From the NCBI RefSeq assembly GCF_023242365.1, contig NZ_JALLIX010000015.1, positions 1 to 64,000 of the forward strand: 64,000 bases of DNA. Reading direction: 5' to 3'. How positions within the stretch are numbered: the stretch's first letter is position 1; each line of letters starts with the position of its first letter. Below, in pieces: positions 26,849 through 35,368 of this stretch. A program made the position numbers and the translations under genes. The notes under the pieces are model-generated. The model was not told the DNA's origin, searched no databases, and saw nothing but the letters and a program-made list of their open reading frames with translations. The DNA is from Pseudomonas sp. MWU13-2100 (GTDB lineage: Bacteria; Pseudomonadota; Gammaproteobacteria; Pseudomonadales; Pseudomonadaceae).

Positions 26849-27233
26849 GTCGTTGACTTTCCCTGTTCGACCGAAACTGGTCAAAATTACTATAGTCTGA
26901 TTTTTATTTTTGGAAACCGCGAGCCTTTAATTTTTTCGACCATTTCCGAGAACCCTTCGTTGGAAAGCAGGCCACGCCAGTGCAGGTCTTGCGCTCCGAC
27001 GTTTCAAAGCCCACAACAGTGGCTCAGAGGGGACGGGGTATCGAGGCGCAATTTAGGGGAGAACCGGAACCGGCAGGCGCCGGGATACGCTTTTGGCCGA
27101 TAGCAGCCGGTCACGCAAGGTTACTATCGACAGACCGGGCCGTTGAGTACGCTGAATGGGTGGGGGGGAGCTTTGCAGCTTCCTGACGGGCGATTCGCTA
27201 GTCATCCCAGCCCAGCTCCCTGTAGGGCTTTTT
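26849..27233. other. Intergenic region before the second module, holding a dispersed repeat
   Basis: No gene is supported. Positions 27123-27197 (TATCGACAGACCG…GCTTCCTGACGGGCGATT) recur with roughly three-quarters identity at 38286-38360. CTCCCTGTAGGG near 27218 followed by CTTTTTG may be a weak terminator for rightward transcription. Confidence 0.5.
27123..27197. repeat. Dispersed about 75-bp repeat, copy A
   Basis: Shared with 38286-38360: TATCGACAGACCG, GCCGTTG, GTGAATGGG-like and GCTTCctGaCGGGCGATT blocks in the same order. Function unknown; resembles a dispersed intergenic element of Pseudomonas. Confidence 0.55.
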
Positions 27234-27372
27234 GTCTTGTTCGGGGGAAGCCCGTCTGGCTCTCCCCCCCAATCAACACGCGAAATTACCTTCCAGAAAA
27301 AACTCATATTTCCCACACGTTTCAGGCATGGGAGAATATTGCGTGCGCCAAACGTCGAGGCTACTGTTCATG

Positions 27373-27550
27373 TGTCGCTGCAAATTCAGCGACTCGGGTT
27401 TTGCAGCCCGGCTCGAAAAGGCGCACAGCGCCGCGTAAGCGGCATTTTTACGCTCGTGTTATGGCGAGCTGTGCGCAGGAGGCTTCGGCCTGCCGGTTCC
27501 TTTTCCCGGTCTGCAAACCTGTGTACGGCTCGCCACCTTCCGTTTTGCAG
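27373..27550 (+). ncRNA. Structured leader with alternative pairings, copy 2 (undescribed)
   Basis: Architecture as in copy 1. GTCGCTG/CAGCGAC hairpin (27374-27393). CGGG/CCCG hairpin with an 8-nt loop that is now TTTTGCAG (27399-27406). GCCGC-GTAA-GCGGC hairpin (27430-27443) followed by ATTTTTA. CCGGT followed by CTGCAAA (27511-27517). Final loop TTTTGCAG (27543-27550), 40 bp before the ATG. The 7-mer CTGCAAA pairs exactly with TTTGCAG of either loop. Relative to copy 1, four of seven positions differ in all three strands in a compensating way. GCGCACAGC also pairs with GCTGTGCGC across the terminator-like hairpin. Confidence 0.65.
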
Positions 27551-27590
27551 CGTGGGTGACGAACTTCCATTCATGAAAAGGAGCGTCACC

Positions 27591-28034
27591 ATGACTAAGA
27601 AGATCACCCCCGATCCGCCGACCGTTCGCAAAGCCCTCAGCACCGCGGATAAAGAGACATACCTGCGTAAGCTCCCGGACACGCCATCCAACGAATCCGA
27701 GCCAGCCCCGGTCAACACGCCCCGTTTGCTCGACACCCTCGCATTCACCCGCTCCAAACCCGTCACCCCCGAAGCCCCCTACAAACCCACGCTATTCGCC
27801 ATCCAACCCGGCATCACCGCCCAGGACGCCCTGACCTACGTTTCCAATCTGCTCGAAACCGCGGAACTCAATGGCGACGAAATCAGCCTGCACACCAACC
27901 CCGTCGAACGGGCGTTGTTCTGGGGCATGCTGCATTCGGTGGAGGTGGCGCGTGCGGTGGTGGATGCCTTGTTGGAGGGTGAATCCCCGTCTAATCAGCT
28001 ATCGTCAGCGTTGGGTAACTCTCCGAATGGTTGA
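27591..28034 (+). CDS. DUF6124/DUF3077-type small protein, copy 2
   Basis: This 147-residue paralogue of 24080-24523 has the same length, frame and C-terminal helical half. Replacements cluster in the Pro-rich N-terminal half and the last 20 residues. AAGGAG precedes the ATG by eight bases. The function is unknown. Retention of two intact copies, each with its own private leader pairing code, suggests both are expressed. Confidence 0.8.
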   Translation: MTKKITPDPPTVRKALSTADKETYLRKLPDTPSNESEPAPVNTPRLLDTLAFTRSKPVTPEAPYKPTLFAIQPGITAQDALTYVSNLLETAELNGDEISLHTNPVERALFWGMLHSVEVARAVVDALLEGESPSNQLSSALGNSPNG

Positions 28035-28263
28035 GGTCGTCAGCCAACAACGCGGCCCCCGTTTCCAGCGCGTTGAGTATGGGATCTTGGGAGCAACTGA
28101 AAAGGTGACCCCCGTTAGCCTTGAATCGAGACCGGCTAATGGGGGGGCACTTTTCTCCAAGGCTGCTATCGACAACCGAGCGTCCAAGAAATCGAGGCGG
28201 CGCCAGCAACCGCTTTGGGGGACACGATCTTTGATCGTGTTTGCTACGAGCGCAACATAACAG

Positions 28264-28725
28264 CTACTCGCATCCTATCTCGCTACGGGCCACCTTTTCG
28301 TTAGCGAGTTTTTTGCCAGTCTGCACCGAAATGCGTTTTTGAATGCCCGATAAGGTGGCGGAACTGAAGCGTTCGCAGCTTTCGGTTTCCCACACATCAC
28401 CGGTTAAGATGTTAACCGCGAAATGCCCCAGCACATTGGACGCCGCGCCTTTTGGATTATTAAACACCAAACCGAAGTCATAGTATCCCGGACGAAATAG
28501 AGTCCCTTTCTCTTCGCCCTGCCATGGACCGTCAATCCACATATCCGGGTTTGACATCTTGTAGTGCTGGTGTTTCAGTACCACAAGCAGAACCTGCTTG
28601 GCTTGATCCGCCGTCAAACCGGAAGGCCGAATGCTCTCTGCGTTGAGTGATTCCGCAAACACGGGCGAACAGGCCAATAGGGCAGCAGCAACCACCAATG
28701 CTTGCAGCCGACTTATGTATCGCAT
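28264..28725 (-). CDS. Periplasmic immunity-like protein paired with a GH73 effector tail
   Basis: The 153-residue protein has a Sec signal (SRLQALVVAAALLACSPVFA) and a small mature domain (TADQAKQVLLVVLKHQHYKM, then FGLVFNNPKGAASNVLGHFAVN and a C-terminal cysteine). Its ATG lies inside the end of the upstream glucosaminidase fragment (13-bp overlap). Periplasmic location is what is needed to neutralise a peptidoglycan hydrolase, so an immunity role is inferred from export signal and coupling. I cannot name the family. Confidence 0.62.
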   Translation of the reverse strand: MRYISRLQALVVAAALLACSPVFAESLNAESIRPSGLTADQAKQVLLVVLKHQHYKMSNPDMWIDGPWQGEEKGTLFRPGYYDFGLVFNNPKGAASNVLGHFAVNILTGDVWETESCERFSSATLSGIQKRISVQTGKKLANEKVARSEIGCE

Positions 28726-29093
28726 TGCATTCTCGCTTTCACCATACCAATTGCATCTTCCACAAGTTTTGCATACCCAAAGCGCCCGCCAGTCTCCGCA
28801 TTGCCTGTGTTGAAGTGGCCTGTAACAAGGGCTCTGCTAAACTCGCCCGGATCTTTTTTACCGCGTACTGCACTCCCAAATCGCGCTAAAAAAGACTGCC
28901 CTGACTGTAAAAATGAGTCGAAAGCAGCAACTTTCATTCTTGGATCGCCCAGTGCCGTTATTGTGCCGGTCTGTAAAGGTGCTGGCGCGTGCATCGAGAA
29001 AAAATTGTTGCCCTCGGTAGCGAACCGACCTTTCCCGTATTGACTCTCATGTGCGGCAAGGCCAAGAATGTTTTCGCAAGGAACCCCGCCGTA
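28713..29093 (-). pseudogene. 5'-truncated glucosaminidase (GH73-like) effector tail
   Basis: The frame is open for 127 codons after a TGA at 29096-29094. It reads YGGVPCENILGLAAHESQYG, then KGRFATEGNNFFSMHAPAPL. This is the GH73/LytD-type glucosaminidase core, with the catalytic glutamate in AAHESQYG and the GNNFFSMHA motif. It continues to KARMQC at the C-terminus. An in-frame ATG at 28994 would begin after the catalytic residue, so a normal start is missing and the N-terminal part of the effector is lost. It is coupled to the exported immunity-like protein, as in type VI peptidoglycan-hydrolase pairs. Confidence 0.62.
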
Positions 29094-29502
29094 TCACTAG
29101 ACCATCCCGCTCCAAGGCGCGTAGCGTCTTAGGTGTTCAGTCCCGGAATGAGAGGGTGCGGATCAATTGTGAAACGGTCTGGATTTTGAGTCCAGGCCAG
29201 ATCGTGTCCCAGGCCTCGCAGATCCCCTTGAGGGGAGTACGCCTTTGCCGCATGCCCCATGTACAGATCACCAGGCCCGGCCAGGCCACTTCAACAGACA
29301 TCCGCTACTTTCCCGCACAGAAATAGGGAGTGGTTGTGCCATTTGGTAGCACGCACCTCTACCAGCCGCCCGCATCTTTCCTGCGCTTAGACAAAAGACT
29401 TTATTTGAATCAAATAGTTAAGCCTTCATGGCGGCTGTTGGCACGCATCCTGCTTTTTTGTATTCATGGATAATTGGATACAAAAATACATAGGTGCTGC
29501 CA
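29094..29502. other. Right edge of the accessory island and promoter region of the FadR-type gene
   Basis: About 410 bp. A leftward 54-codon frame at 29137-29301 (starts MSVEVAWPGLVICTWGMRQR) is possible but unsupported by a ribosome site or known family. GATCGTGTCCCAGG at 29210-29223 repeats a string seen near 23600. The dyad ATTTGA-A-TCAAAT (29403-29415) and the operator at 29455-29486 belong to the next gene. Confidence 0.45.
29455..29486. promoter_or_regulatory. Candidate operator of the FadR-type regulator
   Basis: TTTTTGTAT (29455-29463) and ATACAAAAA (29478-29486) are perfect 9-bp inverted arms around a 14-bp spacer, ending 16 bp before the regulator's ATG. Position and AT-rich symmetry suggest autoregulation. 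Confidence 0.6.
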
Positions 29503-30171
29503 ATGCAATTTGCCCCCGCTTACGTTGACCGCCAGCCCCTTACCGCTGAGGAGGAGGCCTACAAATTCCTGCTCGACGCGATCTGCGGCGGGCGCTACCG
29601 CAAAGGCGACCGCCTGATCGCCGAAGACATTGCCAGCGAGATTGGCATGAGCCGTATGCCAGTGCGCGAGGCCTTTCGCCGCCTCGATGCCCAGGGCCTG
29701 GTGACCTTGCGGCCCAACCGTGGCGCGATCGTCAGTGGCCTGGATATCGACGAGTTGCACGAAGTGTTCGAGATGCGCAGCGCCTTGGAGGGCCTCGCGG
29801 TGCGCGTTGCGGTTAGCCGCATCGGCGAGCGCCAGATGGCGGCTCTGGAGCGGCTGCTGGACGAGATGGATGACTACCGCGACGAGAGCGCCGCGTGGGT
29901 CCGTCGCCACCGCGCCTTTCATGAATACCTGTGCAGCCTCAGCGGCCGCCCGCGCTTGATGAAGCAGATTTCGGCGTTGTATTCGCTGGTGGAAGCGCCC
30001 ATGCGCCTGTGGTTGCAGCACAGCGAAAAACCCCTCAGCGCGCGCCAGGAACACGCGGTGATCCTCGACGCGATTCGCGCCGGTGACGCCGCCCGCGCCG
30101 AAGCCGTGGTGCGCGAACACATCGAAAGCACCGTGCCGCTGCTGATTCAATTTCTGCAATTGAAAAAATAA
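29503..30171 (+). CDS. GntR-family (FadR subfamily) transcriptional regulator
   Basis: The 222-residue protein has an N-terminal winged helix (DRLIAEDIASEIGMSRMPVREAFRRLDAQGLV, then LRPNRGAIVSGL) and an FCD helical domain with metal-type histidines (RAFHEYLCSLS and the later VVREHIES). ATG 29503 is preferred to GTG 29494, with AGGTGC upstream. It heads the transporter/GGT operon and probably represses it until a pathway acid binds. Confidence 0.86.
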   Translation: MQFAPAYVDRQPLTAEEEAYKFLLDAICGGRYRKGDRLIAEDIASEIGMSRMPVREAFRRLDAQGLVTLRPNRGAIVSGLDIDELHEVFEMRSALEGLAVRVAVSRIGERQMAALERLLDEMDDYRDESAAWVRRHRAFHEYLCSLSGRPRLMKQISALYSLVEAPMRLWLQHSEKPLSARQEHAVILDAIRAGDAARAEAVVREHIESTVPLLIQFLQLKK

Positions 30172-30246
30172 GAGAGGCGGGTCCGAACCCGTCCGTGTTT
30201 TGACTTTAGTCCTGCCCCGTTATTCAACGAAGTGGAGTGTCTGGTC

Positions 30247-31056
30247 ATGCATAAACAACGCCGTGCCTTGCTGGTGGCTGTAACCCTTGGTCTCTGTACA
30301 CAATGGGCGTTTGCCGCGCCCCAAGTGCCGGAGCGTCTGCAAAAGGTCGATAAGCTCACCTACTGCTCGGGGATGGATTCACCGCCCTTGGTGTCTTTCG
30401 ACGAATCCCAGAAACCGCGCGGGCTCACCGTCGACCTGGGCCTGGAAATCGCCAAACGCCTGGGCGGCAAACAGGTGCAGTGGCGGGTGATTCCGTTCTC
30501 CGGCCTGTTACCCGCGCTGCTTGCCCAGCAGTGCGACATGATCGTCGACCAACTGTTCGACAAGCCTGAGCGCCGCCAGGTGATCGACATCGTCAATTAC
30601 ATGTACTCCAGTCAGGCGGTGGTGGTGCCCAAGGGCAACCCCAAGGGCATCAAGACCCTGGATGACCTCTCCGCGCACAAAGTGGCCGTGCTCAACGGCT
30701 CCACCATCAAGACCCTCCTGGATACCCAGAACGACAGCCTGGTCAAGGCCGGCAAGCCACCGATGAAGCTGGTGGTCTACAACACCGACACGGATGCCTT
30801 CCAGGCCTTGCGCATCAGCCAGGTCGACGCCTACGGCACCACCGTGGAAACCGCCGGCTACTACGCCGCGATGGCCCCGGACCTGTTCCAGGAAGGCGTG
30901 CCTGCATTCAGCCGCATCCTCACCGGCCTGGGCATGCGCAAGGATGATCCGCAACTGACCGCCGCCGTGCAGCAGATCATCAGCGACATGCGCAGTGACG
31001 GCAGCTACGCGCAATTGCTCAACAAATGGCATGTCAGCAGCGATACACTCGACTGA
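30247..31056 (+). CDS. Polar amino-acid ABC transporter substrate-binding protein
   Basis: This 269-residue periplasmic protein has a Sec signal (RRALLVAVTLGLCTQWAFA). It is a family-3 binding protein: KLTYCSGMDSPPLVSFDESQ, then RGLTVDLGLEIAKRLGG and QCDMIVDQLFDKPERR. ATG 30247 follows GGAG at good distance; the 30232 frame start has none. The ligand is probably an amino acid or gamma-glutamyl compound, inferred from the operon's gamma-glutamyltransferase. Confidence 0.85.
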   Translation: MHKQRRALLVAVTLGLCTQWAFAAPQVPERLQKVDKLTYCSGMDSPPLVSFDESQKPRGLTVDLGLEIAKRLGGKQVQWRVIPFSGLLPALLAQQCDMIVDQLFDKPERRQVIDIVNYMYSSQAVVVPKGNPKGIKTLDDLSAHKVAVLNGSTIKTLLDTQNDSLVKAGKPPMKLVVYNTDTDAFQALRISQVDAYGTTVETAGYYAAMAPDLFQEGVPAFSRILTGLGMRKDDPQLTAAVQQIISDMRSDGSYAQLLNKWHVSSDTLD

Positions 31057-31068
31057 GGCCTTACAACA

Positions 31069-31845
31069 ATGAATTTCAATTGGGATGTGTTCTGGCAGTA
31101 CCTGCTGCAGCCCAGCGGGGTTTACCTCACGGGGCTCTGGCTGACGTGCCTGATCAGCGTGCTGGCGATGCTGCTCGGCTGTGCGCTGGGCCTGGCGGCT
31201 GCGCTGTTGCGTCTGTCGAAGAACCCGCTGCTGCACCTGCCGGTACGCTTTTACGTGTGGCTGATGCGCGGCACGCCGTTACTGGTGCAGATCGTGTTTT
31301 TGTACACGGCACTGGCGGCGGGCGGGATCTTCCGCTTCGAGGACATCGAGCTGTTTGGGCTGATCATCCCGGGCAATATCCAGGCGGCGATCATCGCCCT
31401 GGGTCTGAATGAAGGTGCTTACATGGCCGAAATCATCCGCGCCGGCATCGGCGCGGTGGACAGGGGCCAGTACGAAGCCGGACGTTCCCTGGGCATGGGG
31501 TTTGGCAAGCTGATGCGGCGCATCGTGCTGCCCCAGGCGTTCCGGGTGATCGTGCCGCCGCTGGGCAATGAGTTCAATGTGATGCTCAAGAACACCACGC
31601 TGGTCAGTGTGATCGGGGTGCAGGAGTTGTTGCTCAGTACGCAGATGGTGACCTCGGCGACGTTTCGCGTATTCGAGTTGTACTTGGTCGTCGCGATTTA
31701 CTTCCTGACTTTGACCACCCTGTGGGGCTTTTTCCAACGCTGGCTCGAAAACCGCTTCGGCCAGTCCGATCGACCTTCCGCGCCACCGCCGGCCGCCAGC
31801 CGCATGTTCGGTCGCAGCACCCTGAAACTGCTGAGGGGACGTTAA
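31069..31845 (+). CDS. Amino-acid ABC transporter permease (HisM/GlnP type)
   Basis: The 258-residue membrane protein has five to six hydrophobic segments. It carries the family signature [20 protein letters not shown], the [14 protein letters not shown] segment, and coupling loop [23 protein letters not shown] single permease gene implies a homodimer. It lies 12 bp after the binding protein and 2 bp before the ATPase. Confidence 0.88.
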   Translation: MNFNWDVFWQYLLQPSGVYLTGLWLTCLISVLAMLLGCALGLAAALLRLSKNPLLHLPVRFYVWLMRGTPLLVQIVFLYTALAAGGIFRFEDIELFGLIIPGNIQAAIIALGLNEGAYMAEIIRAGIGAVDRGQYEAGRSLGMGFGKLMRRIVLPQAFRVIVPPLGNEFNVMLKNTTLVSVIGVQELLLSTQMVTSATFRVFELYLVVAIYFLTLTTLWGFFQRWLENRFGQSDRPSAPPPAASRMFGRSTLKLLRGR

Positions 31846-31847
31846 CC

Positions 31848-32627
31848 ATGGCGCACCAAAGTGAAGAACTGATCATTGAGGCTCTGGACGTTCAGAAGTC
31901 GTTCGGCGAGTTGCAGATCCTCAAAGGCATCTCCCTGCAAGTGCGGCGCGGCGAAGTGGTGGTGCTGATCGGCGCCTCCGGCTCCGGCAAGACCACCTTT
32001 ATCCGCTGCATCAACCTGCTGGAAGACATCCAGGGCGGGCGCATTCGCGTCAACGGCCGCGCCATGGGGTATCGCGAGCGTAGCGACGGCAGCCTGGTGC
32101 GCGATTCGGAACGCAACATCGCCCGCCAGCGCCGCGACATCGGCATGGTGTTCCAGCGTTTCAACCTGTTCCCGCACATGACCGCGTTGGAGAACATCAT
32201 CGAAGCGCCGATCCAGGTGCTCGGCGTGCCGCGTGCCCAGGCGCTGGAACAGGCTCGCGGCTTGCTGGCGCGGGTCGGCCTGGCGGACAAGGCCCAGCAT
32301 TACCCGTCGATGCTCTCCGGCGGCCAGCAGCAGCGGGTGGCGATTGCTCGTGCGCTGGCGATGAAGCCCCAGGCCATGCTGTTCGACGAACCCACCAGCG
32401 CCCTCGATCCGGAAACCGTGGGCGAGGTCTTGCAGGTGATGAAGGAGCTGGCCGAGGAGGGCATGACCATGGTGGTGGTCACCCACGAAATGGGCTTCGC
32501 TCGCGAAGTGGCCGACCGGGTGGTGGTGCTCGATCAGGGCGAACTCATCGAACAGGGGCCGCCGGAGCAAATTTTCAGCCACCCCAGCCATCCGCGTACC
32601 CGGGCCTTTCTCAGCCGTGTGTTATGA
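31848..32627 (+). CDS. Amino-acid ABC transporter ATP-binding protein
   Basis: The 259-residue ATPase has Walker [10 protein letters not shown] near residue 44, signature [15 protein letters not shown], Walker [15 protein letters not shown] and the switch histidine in VVTHEMGFA, all intact. I start at ATG 31848, two bases after the permease stop; the earlier in-frame extension overlaps the permease. It completes the importer with 30247 and 31069. Confidence 0.9.
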   Translation: MAHQSEELIIEALDVQKSFGELQILKGISLQVRRGEVVVLIGASGSGKTTFIRCINLLEDIQGGRIRVNGRAMGYRERSDGSLVRDSERNIARQRRDIGMVFQRFNLFPHMTALENIIEAPIQVLGVPRAQALEQARGLLARVGLADKAQHYPSMLSGGQQQRVAIARALAMKPQAMLFDEPTSALDPETVGEVLQVMKELAEEGMTMVVVTHEMGFAREVADRVVVLDQGELIEQGPPEQIFSHPSHPRTRAFLSRVL

Positions 32628-32649
32628 CCTTTTTTGAAGAGCCTTTGCC

Positions 32650-34260
32650 ATGTTGAAATTCTCCGCTCACGAGTACCCCTATCCATCGCAACGCCAGAGT
32701 GTGTTTGCCCGTCGTGGCATGGTCGCGGCATCGCAGCCACTGGCTGCTCAGGCCGGGATCGAAATCATGCAAAAGGGCGGCAACGCCATCGATGCCGCCA
32801 TCGCGACCGCAGCCGCCCTGACGGTGGTGGAGCCCACCGGCTGTGGCCTGGGTGGCGATGCCTTTGCGCTGGTCTGGTGCAAGGGCCAGTTGCACGGCCT
32901 GAATGGCAATGGTCATGCGCCGGCCGCCTTGAGTATCGAGGCGGTCAAGGCCGCAGGGCATGTGCAGATGCCGTTGTATGGTTGGACCCCCGTTACCGTG
33001 CCCGGCTGCCCGTCAGCCTGGGCGGAGCTGTCGCAACGCTTCGGCAAGTTACCGTTTGCCCAATTGCTGCAACCGGCCATCAGCCTGGCGCGCGACGGTT
33101 TCCCGTTGTCGCCGGTGGTTGCCCATCAATGGCAGATCTCCTTGAATGAATTCAGCCCGCACCGCGATGAAGTGCTGGAGGCCTGGTTCGACACGTTCCT
33201 GACTGACGGCCGCGCTCCACGCGCCGGGGAGATCTTCCGCAATCCGGCCCAGGCCCGGACCCTGGAAGACCTCGCCGCCACCCGTTGCGAAAGCCTGTAT
33301 CGCGGCGCCCTGGCCGAGCGCCTGGATGCGCATTCGCGCGCCAGCGGCGGCTACCTGCGCGCCAGCGACCTCCAGGATTACCGCGCGCAGTGGGTCGAAC
33401 CGATCCACATCAACTACCGTGGCGTGGATGTCTGGGAAATCCCGCCCAGTGGCCAGGGCCTGGTCGCGCTCATGGCGCTGAAGATCCTTGAAGGCTTCAG
33501 CTTCGATCACCGCGACAGCCAGCAGACCTGGCATCGCCAATTGGAGGCGATGAAGCTCGCCTACAGCGATGGCCTGCACTACATCACCGACCCGGCGCAC
33601 ATGCGCGTGGCGGTGGCCGACTTGCTCAGCGACGACTACAGCGCCCGCCGTCGAGGCCAGATCGGCGAACAGGCCCTGCCGCCCAAACCCGGCGACCCCC
33701 ACGCCAGCGGTACGGTGTACCTGGCCACGGCGGATGCCGAAGGCAACATGGTCTCGTTCATCCAGAGCAACTACCACGGCTTCGGCTCCGGCGTAGTGCT
33801 GCCCGACAGCGGCATTGCCCTGCAGAATCGCGGGCAGGAATTCAGTCTCGATGCGGCCCACGCCAACTGCCTGGCACCGGGCAAGAAAACCTTCCACACC
33901 ATCATCCCCGGCTTCCTCAGCAAGGACGGCAAGGCCCTTGGGCCGTTCGGCGTCATGGGCGGCTACATGCAGCCTCAAGGCCATGTGCAGATGGTGATGA
34001 ACCTGGTGGACTTCGGCCTCAACCCCCAGGCGGCCTTGGACGCACCGCGCTGGCAATGGCTGGGCGACATGAAGGTCGGCATCGAACACGGCGCTTCGCG
34101 GGACCTGGTCAATGCGCTGGCGCGGCGCGGGCATAAGGTGCAGACCGACAGTGACCTGACCGACTACGGGCGTGGGCAGATCATCTTGCGTGATCCGGCC
34201 ACAGGGGTGTTGTGCGGGGGCACTGAGCCACGGGCGGATTCGCACATCGCGGCTTGGTAA
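32650..34260 (+). CDS. Gamma-glutamyltransferase family hydrolase
   Basis: This 536-residue Ntn-hydrolase shows the family core: MVAASQPLAAQAGIEIMQKG, GNAIDAAIATAAALTVVEP and GCGLGGDAF. The autoprocessing threonine lies in ASGTVYLATAD (about T355), where the usual THLSVVD is changed. FGSGVVLPDSGIALQNRG and FGVMGGYMQPQGH follow. No signal peptide is present, so it acts in the cytoplasm, unlike classical periplasmic Ggt. It would hydrolyse or transfer gamma-glutamyl groups and pairs logically with the gamma-glutamyl ligase at 36840. It follows the importer by 22 bp. Confidence 0.85.
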   Translation: MLKFSAHEYPYPSQRQSVFARRGMVAASQPLAAQAGIEIMQKGGNAIDAAIATAAALTVVEPTGCGLGGDAFALVWCKGQLHGLNGNGHAPAALSIEAVKAAGHVQMPLYGWTPVTVPGCPSAWAELSQRFGKLPFAQLLQPAISLARDGFPLSPVVAHQWQISLNEFSPHRDEVLEAWFDTFLTDGRAPRAGEIFRNPAQARTLEDLAATRCESLYRGALAERLDAHSRASGGYLRASDLQDYRAQWVEPIHINYRGVDVWEIPPSGQGLVALMALKILEGFSFDHRDSQQTWHRQLEAMKLAYSDGLHYITDPAHMRVAVADLLSDDYSARRRGQIGEQALPPKPGDPHASGTVYLATADAEGNMVSFIQSNYHGFGSGVVLPDSGIALQNRGQEFSLDAAHANCLAPGKKTFHTIIPGFLSKDGKALGPFGVMGGYMQPQGHVQMVMNLVDFGLNPQAALDAPRWQWLGDMKVGIEHGASRDLVNALARRGHKVQTDSDLTDYGRGQIILRDPATGVLCGGTEPRADSHIAAW

Positions 34261-34309
34261 CGGCTGCCTGATTTCCACCCTATTACAAATTCAGTACGCG
34301 GGGAGCACT

Positions 34310-35095
34310 ATGATCCATAGTGACTTGAGAGGGCACGTGGCACTTGTCAGTGGCGCCGGAAGTGAAGTTGGAATTGGCATGGCGATCGCTCGCAGGCTAG
34401 GTGCATCTGGGGCGAAGTTGATCGTCACTGCAAGCAGCAACCGCATTGCGGATCGGGTTAAAGAACTACGCCTTGAAGGGTTTGAAGTTGCAGGCCTGCC
34501 AATTGACCTCACCGATGAAAGTCAGGTGCGTGAATTTGGCATGTGGGCGGAGTCAGTCTGGGGGCGTGTCGATATTCTGGTGAATAATGCCGGTATGGCC
34601 ATGCAAGGAAGCCCTGAGCTTTTCTCGGAATTGGCAACTATGGAGTTGCATGAGTGGAATCTGTCACTGGCAAGAAACTTAACGACAGCTTTTCTTCTGA
34701 CTCGAGCCGTTTTGCCCGGCATGAGGGCGCGAAATTACGGGCGCATCGTCAATATTAGCTCCACCACGGGCACCAGGGGGAGCAACCCGGGCGAAGCAGC
34801 TTATAGCGCCGCTAAGGCCGCGATGGTTGGCATGAGCATGGGACTTGCACTTGAAGTCGCTAAACAGGGGGTTACCGTAAACAGCGTTGCTCCCGGCTGG
34901 ATCACGACGGGATCAACCTCACCCGTTGAAGCAGAGGCGGGGCGCTTCACCCCAATAGGGCGGGCGGGCAGTCCCCGCGAAGTGGCTGCCGCGGTTGCAT
35001 TTCTGGCGTCTCCCGAATCCAGTTACATCACGGGTGAAGTCATCGTGGTGGATGGCGGGAACTGTCTGCTCGAGAACAAAGCCCCTCACGCCTGA
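34310..35095 (+). CDS. Short-chain dehydrogenase/reductase
   Basis: The 261-residue Rossmann enzyme has the NAD(P) motif VSGAGSEVGIGMAIARRLG, NNAG near residue 93, the catalytic serine in VNISSTTG and the YSAAK pair, with a C-terminal ITGEVIVVDGG. GGGGAG four bases before the ATG fixes the start. GC and codon use are lower than in the transporter genes, suggesting a different history. It probably oxidises an alcohol intermediate in the pathway of this operon. Confidence 0.85.
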   Translation: MIHSDLRGHVALVSGAGSEVGIGMAIARRLGASGAKLIVTASSNRIADRVKELRLEGFEVAGLPIDLTDESQVREFGMWAESVWGRVDILVNNAGMAMQGSPELFSELATMELHEWNLSLARNLTTAFLLTRAVLPGMRARNYGRIVNISSTTGTRGSNPGEAAYSAAKAAMVGMSMGLALEVAKQGVTVNSVAPGWITTGSTSPVEAEAGRFTPIGRAGSPREVAAAVAFLASPESSYITGEVIVVDGGNCLLENKAPHA

Positions 35096-35368
35096 TTTCA
35101 AGTTACGTCGGTTTATTCGCTGAATTTCAGATTGTTCAGTGGGATAAATTGATGGTCAAAAATAAGGTTGCTGCGTTCACCGAAATATACCGAGGCATAG
35201 GTTGATCCGCGCTGCAAATATTGATGGCGAGCACTCAAGTTGTCAGTGGCTGGCGAAGTGTTTTCAGTCATTCACGACCGGAGAGGGGGTGAGTGTGGCG
35301 CTGGCTGGTCGTTTATCTGGGCGGTGACGATTTTTAATTAATGTAATAATTAGAATAGGGTTTTGATC

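Larger units (their letters stand above)
27234..28083 (+). repeat. 850-bp module, direct copy 2 (leader plus DUF6124-type gene)
   Basis: Same orientation and content as 23722-24574. The copies are near-identical in the first 140 bp (AACTCATATTTCCCACACG…) and in the gene, and divergent in the middle of the leader. The 3' tail CGGCCCCCGTTTCCAGCGCG also occurs, apart from the module, at 41400-41446. Confidence 0.85.

Noticed and set aside
29137..29301. Leftward 54-codon gene upstream of the GH73 fragment
   Set aside because: It has a clean frame but no ribosome site, no family, and overlaps a GC-rich spacer, so it is only mentioned within the intergenic entry.
33049..34278. A 409-codon leftward frame
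   Set aside because: Antisense to the gamma-glutamyltransferase and lacks domain motifs.
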